From Wuchereria bancrofti (taxonomy: Eukaryota; Nematoda; Chromadorea; Rhabditida; Onchocercidae): a DNA stretch of 61,596 nt. A program made the position numbers and the translations under genes. Shown piece by piece: positions 1 through 9,042 of this stretch; position 1 is the first letter of the stretch, and every line of letters begins with the position of its first letter. The notes under the pieces were generated by a model. The model made no database searches, was not told where the DNA came from, and was given only the letters and a program-made list of their open reading frames with translations. The stretch covers positions 125,915 to 187,510 of the forward strand of contig SSBO01000009.1 of the NCBI GenBank assembly GCA_005281725.1. The letters are read 5' to 3'.

Positions 1-774
1 TTTCAATACTTATTCGATAGTTTGCAACAAGAGTTTCAGCAACAATTAAAACTAGTAGAACAGCGAACTTGTGAAAATCGAAACAATCTGTTATTATTAA
101 TCGAATGGTTATCGCTGGATAATCCTACCCTCGCTGCGAATCTATTATTGCAAAGGGATGATGTGATCGCTAAAAGAATCAAAGGAAAATTATTAATCGC
201 CCCGTGCAAGTCCGATTCACTTAATATAAAAATTATTGAATTTAGAGGCGGATTGATAAGTAAATTTGAAATCGATAGAATCAATGCAGCATTAGGGATA
301 TTAGCACAAAATCAACAAATGATTAATCCAGTTTTCGAACAGCAAAAAACATCCGAAATTTGGAATGAACTCGGCCAACGTGGAGAAGAATTAACGGAAC
401 AACTTGAAGGAACATTTGAAGAATGGAAGGCGTTTTTACAAGAAAATTTGGGGGAACTCTTTTCGCACTGGACAATAATTATAATTGGGATAATTATTGT
501 GGTAATATCAATTGTACTTATTGTTTTTAAATCTAACTTTACATTAATTTATTCTATATTTAATTTCTTATGTCATAAAAATCAAACTCATCAAAGAGTC
601 GAAATTATCCCATGGAAATTTTACAAGCCCCACTTTCTTATGAACCCCACGCATTACCCACCTTTTCTGGTCGGGAGTGTCGTGAACGACGAAATATTTA
701 AATTATTATATCCAAAACTAACAAATTTCTCTTATCTAACTCCTAAATCTAATTTACATTCTTCTCACACTTGA
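1..774 (+). CDS. Envelope-like C-terminal fragment of a retroelement (partial, open at left edge)
   Basis: The frame is open from base 1, so this is the C-terminal part of a longer protein of which about 257 residues are visible. In order it shows a Gln-rich helical stretch, a segment around LLLQRDDVIAKRIKG followed by an APCK motif, an acidic Glu-rich helix, one strongly hydrophobic membrane segment (about residues 158-177 of the visible part) and a cytoplasmic tail of roughly 80 residues. The QRDDV...APC pattern plus a single C-terminal membrane anchor resembles the envelope-like ORF of nematode LTR retrotransposons. That assignment is from memory of the family and is tentative. No gag or pol is in the window. 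An unrelated type I membrane protein is the alternative. The stop is TGA at 772-774 and no intron is needed. Confidence 0.45.
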   Translation, partial: FQYLFDSLQQEFQQQLKLVEQRTCENRNNLLLLIEWLSLDNPTLAANLLLQRDDVIAKRIKGKLLIAPCKSDSLNIKIIEFRGGLISKFEIDRINAALGILAQNQQMINPVFEQQKTSEIWNELGQRGEELTEQLEGTFEEWKAFLQENLGELFSHWTIIIIGIIIVVISIVLIVFKSNFTLIYSIFNFLCHKNQTHQRVEIIPWKFYKPHFLMNPTHYPPFLVGSVVNDEIFKLLYPKLTNFSYLTPKSNLHSSHT

Positions 775-1123
775 TGTTTCAATTTCCGAATATTTTCACA
801 TTTGTAATTAATCAACGTTTAAACCCTTAAATCATACTAATCTATTTCCTCCTTTCTCACACAATAAAACTAATCTTGTTAACAATCTTGTTTTTTCATC
901 CATGAGAAATTCTTCCATCTAATTTCCACTTGTCAAATTAATTTTATATATAAGCTAACCAATCCTCCCATAACCATCATTTATTTTATGTTTTTTGGGT
1001 GGTTTTGGGATGTACTTAATATTTTATAATTTTGTATAACTTTAGCATTATTATATCATTTTTATATTATTGTATTTTTATATATTTACGCGTTTTTATA
1101 ATATTGTGTTTGTTAATTTGTTT
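775..1123. other. AT-rich non-coding stretch
   Basis: No coding potential is visible. The stretch is T-rich and becomes very AT-rich from about 1015. It ends exactly where a perfect SL1 sequence begins. It may be the 3' non-coding end of the upstream retroelement. Confidence 0.5.
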
Positions 1124-1145
1124 GGTTTAATTACCCAAGTTTGAG
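1124..1145 (+). other. Perfect copy of the 22-base nematode spliced leader SL1
   Basis: All 22 bases of the canonical nematode SL1 (beginning GGTTTAATTACCC and ending AAGTTTGAG) are present without mismatch. The next bases are GTCTCACGAC, so a GT follows the leader as it would in an SL RNA gene. However, no Sm-binding site of the AATTTTTGG type is seen in the following 110 bases. Within about a dozen bases the sequence becomes the dispersed repeat R2, also found near 2.4 and 35.9 kb. The 35.9 kb copy has no SL1. Either this is the 5' end of a retroposed trans-spliced transcript or it is a decayed SL RNA gene. Confidence 0.8.
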
Positions 1146-1156
1146 GTCTCACGACA

Positions 1157-1640
1157 ATTAGTATCTCTCGTTGTTATTATTGTTATATGTAAGTTATTGA
1201 TCTTGGTCTTATATTGTGTCATATGTTAGAATAAATGAGTTTCCTAGTGATGCATGCATAGCATGCAAGGTTACTTGCATACTATGCACGCAGAATTTGC
1301 AAGTAATTAACGCTGTTGTTAAATTACTAATGAAATAAAATTAGTCATATGTATTCCTTACTCTATTATTGCATAAATAGCATGGAAATAAATTTTTGGG
1401 AAAGAAAAGAATCATCTTAATCGCAATATATCATTCCATAAGGTTATATGGTTACGAGATTTGCAACAAATACTTCATCAAATTCATATCGATGAGCAGC
1501 TGATTGGCAATGAAAAAAGTATTACAAATAAAAATCAGCAAGAGATTTGAGAAGGCATATACAAAAAGCATATCTATCTGGTTAATTTGTGTTGACTGAA
1601 ATATTCTTAAAACCATTAGCTCTCACTTTGGTCATTTATG
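1157..1640 (+). repeat. Dispersed repeat R2+R4, copy A
   Basis: The block starts ATTAGTATCTCTCG, as does the copy near 35843. It contains a GATCTTGGTCTTATATTGTG tract, a palindromic GATGCATGCATAGCATGC region and a TTGCAAGTAA tract. All of these recur in copy B (2447-2700) and partly at 35.9 kb. Its distal part, ending near CCATTAGCTCTCAC (1612-1627), recurs at about 3010-3045. Function is unknown. It is probably flanking DNA of the zinc-finger repeat family. Confidence 0.75.
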
Positions 1641-1814
1641 TTAACAGATGTCGCAAATTATATATAACTTTCTTCCTCATTGCTATATCAGATAAGACAA
1701 AGAGAAAAGTGCATACACCTATGTCCAAAGATATGTTCAGATTAACATTTTGGAACTGTCAGATTCATCCTTGACACTGCAGTAGTAGATGTCCCGTGCA
1801 TCGTTATGCCTCAT

Positions 1815-2168
1815 AAGCTATCACCACTTAACAACTACATTGTTGAAATCAGTCATTATAAAAGAGCGATCTCAAAGATGGAAGTGGCAAACTACGTATA
1901 TTGATGAACTTATGTCTACGTATAATAAGATAGGTAAAGTAATAATAATAGAATTTATAATAGTATGTATAGTAGTGATAGTCACTGTTTAATCCTTTAC
2001 ATTGAATAATTTCACTTTAGCTGCTATATTGAAATAATTTATGCAAAACAGTTGTAACGTTTTTTGCATAATTTTATTCCATTTCGCTTCAATTTTTCCA
2101 CATTTTTAAATGTTTGCAATATTAGTCAGAGAGAAAAACTACATAGCTGCATCGCTTGTAATTGATAC
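1815..2168 (-). repeat. Dispersed repeat R1, reverse copy
   Basis: Read on the minus strand from 2168 downward, this stretch matches the plus-strand blocks at 3721 and 34455. Shared landmarks in the same order are an ACAAG(A/C)GATGCA start, a CTAATATTGC region, GGAAAAATTGAAG, TTTTGCATAAAT, GCAATATAGCAGCT-like sequence and AAGGATTAAACA. In the 34.5 kb copy R1 lies directly upstream of a zinc-finger ORF, so R1 is probably the 5' region of that gene family. No intact ORF is visible here. Confidence 0.75.
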
Positions 2169-2446
2169 AGCTGATTTGCATATGCTAAATGATTTCATCA
2201 AATATTTCGTTTGGTCTCCATTTTTAAATTTTCAAATTTGCTTTGTCGAAAAATTTGAGAGAAATGAAATAAAATATATGTATAGTTTAACTGGTTATAT
2301 TGATGTCAAATTTGGTTGGTAGGTAATTTTCAACGAATTGAAAACCTTTCAGGGCTTTAGCAACGCAAAAATTACAATTTTATACTACTCAAACATTCAA
2401 AAATATATTTCTTGTTAGAAAATTCTTTTAAGTGACGATTGGTTTG

Positions 2447-3060
2447 ATCTTGGTCTTATATTGTGTCATATGTTAGAATAAATGAGTTTCCTGGTGATGC
2501 ATGCATAAAAGCAAGTAACCTTGCATGTTATGCACGAAGAACTTGCAAATAAGTATGGCTGCTGTCAAATTACTAATGAAATGATATTGCTTATGTGTAT
2601 TCCTCTTTCGATTATTGCATAAATAACATGGAAGCAAATTTTTGAGATAGAAAAGAATCTTCTTAATCACAACATATCATTTCATAAGGTTATGTCGCAA
2701 AGAAAATTTTATCTATTCATTTCATTTGTTGTTTCACATTCGAAATTTTGTTTCAGTTGTTCTATTTGCATTCAGAATTCCAATCACTAAAAACATTTGA
2801 ACTAAACCTGACTTAAAATCACATATGCGTAATCATTAAACCATGCAAGTTAAACAGATATACGTTGTGATATTTCTATTGTTGAGTGATCGAATAATTG
2901 ATAAGCAATCAATAGAAGTTTCGAATGGGCAAAACATTTGAAGAGGTATATGGAAAATCACTGTAGCATAAAAAATCAAACATGTCTGTCCAACTATTTC
3001 TGCTGCTGGAATGAAATATTCATAAAACTATTAGCTCTCACTTTACATAATTGTGCTTTT
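2447..3060 (+). repeat. Dispersed repeat R2+R4, copy B (about 1.25 kb downstream of copy A)
   Basis: This is a near-collinear second copy of the 1195-1640 block. It shares the GATCTTGGTCTTATATTGTG start, the GGTGATGCATGCATAA tract, the GAAGAACTTGCAAATAAG tract, a CATAAGGTTATG stretch near 2690, and GAAATATTCATAAAACTATT...AGCTCTCACTT near 3010-3045. Between the R2 and R4 parts lies a relic of a zinc-finger coding sequence (2770-2839). Together with copy A this looks like an old segmental duplication. Confidence 0.7.
2770..2839 (+). pseudogene. Relic of the C-terminal C2H2 zinc finger
   Basis: In one frame the bases read as a finger remnant ending DLKSHMRNH followed by TAA at 2837-2839. The same C-terminus (LKLHMRNH then TAA) closes the better preserved copy at 35726 and the copy at the right edge of the window. 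The relic has an in-frame TGA inside the finger and lacks the Cys pair, so it is dead. Its 3' flank (R3) matches the flank of the right-edge copy, which supports common descent and argues against chance similarity. Confidence 0.6.
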
Positions 3061-3430
3061 TTTAGAATTTTTCGTTACTTGATTTCACTAGTTGACATAG
3101 ACTTCATGTGTTCTAATCGTTTGAATTAAATTTGCTTTATTTACTGGAATTTGCATAATTGACTTTTTTTTCTTCATTCTGCAATTATAAATGCCAAAAT
3201 CATTTAATCACTACTTATAATTAATTAGCTCATTTATTGTGTGACGACAAAAGAAGAAATGCAATGAAAGCAATGATTAGTTCTGTAGTGCAAAAGACGC
3301 AAAAGATTTGTTTTGAATAAATAAAACTTGTAAAGACTGAAGAGGATTTGTGAAATTACTACTGATATTTATTTCAAATTTGAGTATAAAAAGTCAGTCG
3401 AAGTATTTCAATGAAAAGAACAAAATATAC
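2840..3430 (+). repeat. Repeat R3, 3' flank of the zinc-finger family (matches 60990-61564 in reverse)
   Basis: The stretch matches the reverse complement of about 60990-61564. The clearest landmarks are GCAAAAGATTTGTTTTGAAT at 3299-3318, GATTTGTGAAATTACTACTG near 3345-3364, TTCAAATTTGAGTATAAAAA near 3372-3391 and ATTTCAATGAAAAG near 3405. Spacing from the zinc-finger stop codon is similar in both copies (about 460 against about 427 bases). No coding potential is visible. Confidence 0.7.
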
Positions 3431-3720
3431 TTCACTACTATTAGTTTTTTTTTTTTTTTTTGATATCACTAAAGAAATAAAAATGACAAAAATAGATTAT
3501 GACAAAGGATAAAATAATCGGTATACTGTGAATGAGTTTTATGAATAGATTGAGTTGTGTCATTCAATCTGTAATTTACTTAATTAATATTTTGACAATT
3601 AATTTAGCAAGTCGACAAACATTGATAGTTCCATTTTAATTAATGCAATGTATTCTGCAATACTGTACCACAAATTAAGTCTGTAATTGCATAATAACAA
3701 ATTTGATTTTTGAAAAGTAT
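3431..3720. other. AT-rich spacer between repeats
   Basis: It contains a 16-18 base T run near 3446 and otherwise AT-rich sequence with no coding potential or recognised repeat. Confidence 0.5.
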
Positions 3721-4240
3721 CAGTTACAAGAGATGCAACAATATAGTTTTCCCCTCTGACTAATATTGCATATATTTGATAATATGGAAAAATTGAAGTG
3801 AAGTGAAATAAAATTGTCCAATAAATGTCACAATTGCTTTGCATAAATTACTCCCAACAATGCAATATAGCAGCTAAAATGAAATTATTCAGTGTAAAAG
3901 ATTAAATAATGATTGTTATTATCATATTATACGTAGACGGAAGTTATCAATACACGTTGTTTGCTATTCCCATCTGAATGAACAATTTATACATAAGATT
4001 CTTTAACAATATTTTATAGAAGTAATTGATGGCTTTTATCTTCTTCCACAGTTTCATTCAGTAAGTTTTTTTTTTTTTTATTTATTTCTACAACGAGTAT
4101 CAGCTTTTTTCAAATTTTGGCATTATGAGAAAAATTTTGAAACATCATTACATATATTAATTAGCTCATTTATTTGCTTGTTTAGAGAAGTTTGTCAAAC
4201 AGAAGCTGTGTTATTTCTTATGAGCAACTATTAGTAAGCA
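3721..4240 (+). repeat. Dispersed repeat R1, forward copy
   Basis: It begins ACAAGAGATGCAACAATATAG and continues through GGAAAAATTGAAGTGAAGTG, GTCACAATTGCTTTGCATAA, AACAATGCAATATAGCAGCT and CCATCTGAATGA...ATTTATACATA. All of these occur in the same order at 34455-34790. A more diverged tail (TTATGAGAAAAATTTTG; CAGAAGCTGTGTTATTTCTT) extends to about 4240. Here R1 is followed by unique DNA and the 7B2 gene, with no zinc-finger ORF. Confidence 0.75.
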
Positions 4241-4775
4241 AATTTCTATACGAGATTACATATTACATGAATATGCGTAATTAATTTTCTGGGTTTTCAT
4301 AATAATTTTTAATTCCAAACAAAGTTCAAAATAATAGCTGATAGCATGTCCGATCAGATCGAACTCTAAATTGACAGTAAGACTTAAACAATTAACAGAA
4401 ATTTCATTAGAATTATATTAAATATTCACTTTTTTATGCAGTGTTTAAGTTTTTATTACATTTTTACATATGACAAGAAGTCTTTCACGTACGTAATCGA
4501 TTGACAAACTATCACTTGCAAAAATGAAAGATGAAACATGCTATGATGATTTTGTGTTATTCTATTAAATATACATCTTTTCCATGCATCCCTTTCTCCA
4601 ATGTGTATGTCGCCGTTATTCATCGACTTTTTTTCTAACACTGAGTTCTAGGCATCACTAAGGCTTTACTATTGACAATTTAAATATGGCCTTTCGTCTT
4701 AGTTAAAGCAACTAGTGCCGCTTCTGCGGTTGCGTTGCCTCAATCCTTTCGTCTGTTTGTGCTCCGCAACCAGTA

Positions 4776-6942
4776 ATGGCAATACTCCTGTTAACAATAC
4801 TCATTAGCTTGTTTACTTGTTTTAAAGATACGGAGGGAATTGATTTATCACATCAGGTTTTCTTTTTTTTTTTTTTTCAATTTCTTTCTTTATATTTTTA
4901 ATAATAAAATTTGAATTAGTTGTAAAATTTATTGCTTCTATTCAATTTGAAAAAAATGCATGAATTTTTTTCACTTTTCGATTAAGAATACTGCTATCAA
5001 TTATTTTATATGCTAAGTTATAAAATCATAACGGTTTCAGTAAGTGTTAAAAATAATTTTGTCGATTGAAATACAATTATAGACAAAAAGTTAATGTTCA
5101 TAACACTGTTACAATTCATATATCTTTAACTATGATTTATTTGATTGTAAAATTTGCGGTTACCACCAATCAAAACATTATTTGTTTTTCTAATTGGAAA
5201 CTGATATTATAGTTAATAATTACCATAAATTACATAAAATGAGATAAAATTATTACCGTTGTCATAAATTTTTTTTTTCAGGATATACCTGAATTTATTG
5301 GTTTGATAAGTCGTGGCATTGAAACCATTCCAAGTCCATTAGCTTTTGGACACAAATACATGACAGGTATCTTAAACTCTCATTTTTAGGAATTTCTGAA
5401 AATTCGTAGATTCAACTGCTATAAAAACGCGCTAGAATTTTTTTGTTCCTATGTTAGCTAAATCTGTTTTTTGCCAAATTGAATACATAATGAAAGCTAC
5501 CAGTTTAACAGGGATACAAAGACATGATAAACTGAAAGCGGAATCAGTTACAGGTGGAGCTGGTGAAGGTTCGCAACTTCTACGACCTGATTCGAATTTT
5601 GAAGTGCGAGAAAAGGTGAGCTTGTTTCCAAAAAGGAAGCACATCATTATTCTTCTGATTTCTTCAGCAAATGCGAGATTCATTTATAGTTAAATCCTTC
5701 GACATCTTCCTGCCATTCAAGAGGCCGAAGAAGCATCAAATATGTAAGGTAAGAACTATTGGAGCTTCAGATTTACTAACTTACAGGTTAAAAGCGACAA
5801 TATATTGCCATCCTATTGTGAACCACCAAATCCATGCCCATTAGGTTATACAGCAGCGGATGGTTGTTTGGAAGAATTTGAAAATAGTGCCGAATTTTCA
5901 CGAAATTATCAAGCCAGACAAACATGCATTTGTGATCAGGAACATATGTTCAAGTAAGCATGAAATTATCGATAAAACAATGAAATAGGGCAAAAAATAA
6001 AAATAAAAGATAAACAATATAATAAAATAAATGATAATATCAAGATGATTAGTGTACTAGTTTACACTGATGACAAATTTGTATAATTAAAATATCTAAC
6101 GAATGAATCATACCTATAATAAGAAAACATCTCATTGATTTGTTTTCCTTGAAGTTAGATTTTTCAGCTAAAAAAATTTTGAAATAATATACTTGACCAC
6201 TAAGCTATCAGATAAATTCGTGTTATTATCATCTGAAAAGCACGAAATTATTGCTATAAATAATTAGATTAACATGGTAAAATAATTAATATTATAAAAA
6301 TAAAATTTATTATGATAAAACAACACTTCTGATAATACGAAAACAATACAACAATAGAAAGCAAATTAATAATGCTACAAGTTTAATTTTTACTTTAAAT
6401 TTACTCATCGATTAGATTTATCAATGATTTCAAAACATAATTTCATAATTTAAATCAATAATTTCCTCCTTAATTTATCCTTTCTCATTAATTGTTTTTA
6501 TTGTTTACGTATCGTCAACATTTACTGTTGTTTTTTTTTTCTCTTTTCTAAAGTTTAGCGAATAGGTAATAGTTTTCAGTTGTCCAGATAAAAAGATTGA
6601 TGATGAATTGGAGGAAAGTTTGCAAAGTATTCTTAACGATCAAGGATTGCATAAAACTCTCATTGCCAAAAAATTTCATGAAAAACGATCACAAGCAATG
6701 GTAAGTAAAAGACGTAAAAGAGGATGATAACATTTTTTTTTTTTTTTACAATTAAACAGCAGGAATTATTTGAATTTATAAATTAAAAGTATTAATTCAA
6801 AAAGTTAAATTCATATATTTAAGTGTTTAAATCTGAATGTTCAACCAATTGCAGGATTCCATTTTTTTTTTTATTTACTAAATTTCGAAATATTAACATG
6901 ATATAAATTTTTTTTACCATTGATCGATTTAAAAACTTCATC

Positions 6943-6977
<35 letters not shown>

Positions 6978-7277
6978 ACGATAATAATCATTCTAGGATT
7001 GTTAGGTAGCAATAAAAGAAAATGAGTTTTTAAGATATGAATGCAAATTTATAATTTCTTTACTTTTATCAAACATCTGATATTTTTTTCATCAAATTTT
7101 ATTTGATTTTTTAAAATAAAATTTGGAAAAGAGAAGTTAGAGTTTCAGGAACCTCGTCGAAAGCGTTCTATCAATGACATATCCATGCAACATTCTCAAA
7201 ATCAGCAGAATCCATACTTCAAAGGTGAAATCTTAAAATCGGTGATTAAAAAAGATGGTCGAAATATATGGCAATGA
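4776..7277 (+). CDS. sbt-1: Neuroendocrine protein 7B2 (secretogranin V), PC2 chaperone
   Basis: 7B2 is a secretory-pathway chaperone and inhibitor of prohormone convertase 2, needed for neuropeptide maturation. Proposed exons are 4776-4856, 5282-5366, 5512-5615, 5787-5953, 6580-6700 and 7149-7277, all with GT-AG introns and matching phases, giving about 228 residues. Exon 1 encodes a signal peptide (MAILLLTILISLFTCF). The diagnostic 7B2 block YCEPPNPCPLGYTAADGCLE is followed by ENSAEFSRNYQ and a Cys-rich CICD/NCPD region. The last exon holds a furin-type RRKR site, then the NPYFKGEILKSVIKK C-terminal peptide that corresponds to the PC2-inhibitory peptide. An additional 81-base in-phase candidate exon lies at 5668-5748 and may be alternative. 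The start is chosen for the signal peptide. The symbol is by analogy with C. elegans sbt-1. Confidence 0.93.
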
Positions 7278-9042
7278 TAACTACTGATCAGATGTGAAAT
7301 GTCAAAAATTGTTAATGATCATTTTGATTGTTCAACAACACTCGATGGTTATAAGAAAAGCAACCCTGTGATTCGTTTCAGCAAATGATCTTTTCAAAAT
7401 TAATTTTTTTTTAATGATAATCCTAATAAATTTTATCTTATTTCCCTAGTCTATAACATATATGCTACATTTACACAAAATATAAAACTAAAAAATTTTT
7501 AATTTAATTTTTTTACACAATTTTTTTTTTCCTTTAATTTCATAAAATTTAATTACATCGAATATTGCAACGAAAATTCTTGCACAACTCATTCAAGCAA
7601 ATAATTGAACAAGTAAGTATTAATAGAGTAATTGCTTTGCCCAATAATTTAGGACTTAGTCTAACCTACTAGATATTAACTTAGCCTAGTTTAAAACTTT
7701 TTATTTTTATCACTATTTCTCATGCATACGCTTACAAGTTCTTTTTTTTTTTAAATTTCTTTTGCTCTTTTTTTAGCTGATTAAGTAATATAATTTGTCT
7801 ACAAAATATTCTATTTCTTAATTAGCATAATGGTAGCTAACAATTATTGAAAGACAAATTATGTAAGATATCCATCATTTGCATAGCATTTCTTGTTTGT
7901 TTATTTTTTTGTTTCTTTTTGTTTGTAAATAATCATAGCCTTGGTATATTTTAAGTATACAATTCGCTAATTAAATTACATACAAAAAGACCTATAATAA
8001 TAATTATAAAAAAAAACTTATAATAGTAATGTATAAATAAAATGTAAAGAGATGTAAAACGCTGATATGATTATCAAATATGAGTGATATGACATCAAAA
8101 CACTGGTACAATAACATCATATCAAAGTGCTGATACAGTGATATGATATCAATACATGTCAAAACTAAAAAAATAAGCCTTTGAAGGTTTTGTAACAATG
8201 TTTTCCATCATTGCATACATTTATATTTTAAAATTTCGTTTTTTTCTTGCTCTCTTACTCTTTTTTTTCCTCTCCCTCTTTCTCTCTCTCTCTTCTCTCT
8301 TTCTCTCGGAAATAACATCATCTTTAGCATTGTCTTTTATTTTCCTTACCTAAAAAATTGATAAATTTTATCAAATCATTCCTTCTTCTATGTTAGAAAA
8401 AAAAAGAAACAAATGTTTTTCTTTTTCTTTAGCCGCTTATTCACTTCTCTTACTCTAAATCGTTAATATTTCCACTTTTTCTCAATTTTTAGTCGACATT
8501 ACATATATATATCATATCTACTAAATTATTAGTATTTATTTAATTAAAATATTTATAATCTTTGCATAATTAATTTCATTTTTTAATTTAAGTAAATGAA
8601 ATCTTGACATATGTATGTATGTATATACTTCTGAGATAATACTTTTGCATAAGAGACCCTAATGGGTTATATTGTGAGGGATGAACGATAAACAATCCTG
8701 ACGTAGTATTGGTTTGGTGTGGGATGTGATGTGGTGTGACGTGATTAGCTTTCTTTTTTTTTTTTTTTTTTTTTTTTGAAACGGAATTTATTAGGAAGAA
8801 AGAAAAAAAGACACCGAATGCTAAAACAATCAAGTATATGATAATGTGTTAGATATAAGTTCAATGAGTGATATGATTTTAAAATGTTATTATTTTCTTT
8901 TTCCTTTTTTGTTAACTGATTTTATGAATGTTTTATTTATTTTCAATTTCAGAAACACATTGTTACATACGTTTTTACATACATTGACATATACGCTTAC
9001 ATTACATACATATTACTCACTTATTTAACAAAGAATAACGAT
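7278..9042. other. Intergenic region, low complexity
   Basis: No coding exons were recognised. It contains long T and A runs, a polypyrimidine tract at about 8255-8310, short degenerate repeats of the type GATATGATATCAA at about 8058-8158, and a T run at 8753-8777. A CAG acceptor at about 8952 precedes the next start codon and may mark a 5' UTR exon or trans-splice site of the downstream gene. Confidence 0.5.

Noticed and set aside
1011..1156. A TGT...ACA-bounded 146 bp segment after a G-rich tract, suggesting a short LTR downstream of the envelope-like ORF.
   Set aside because: The perfect SL1 lies inside it and explains its 3' end better. No second LTR copy exists in the window, and TG/CA ends are easy to find by chance.
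8588..8833. Minus-strand frame with a poly-Lys stretch.
   Set aside because: The Lys run is a translated T homopolymer. No homology or splice support is seen.
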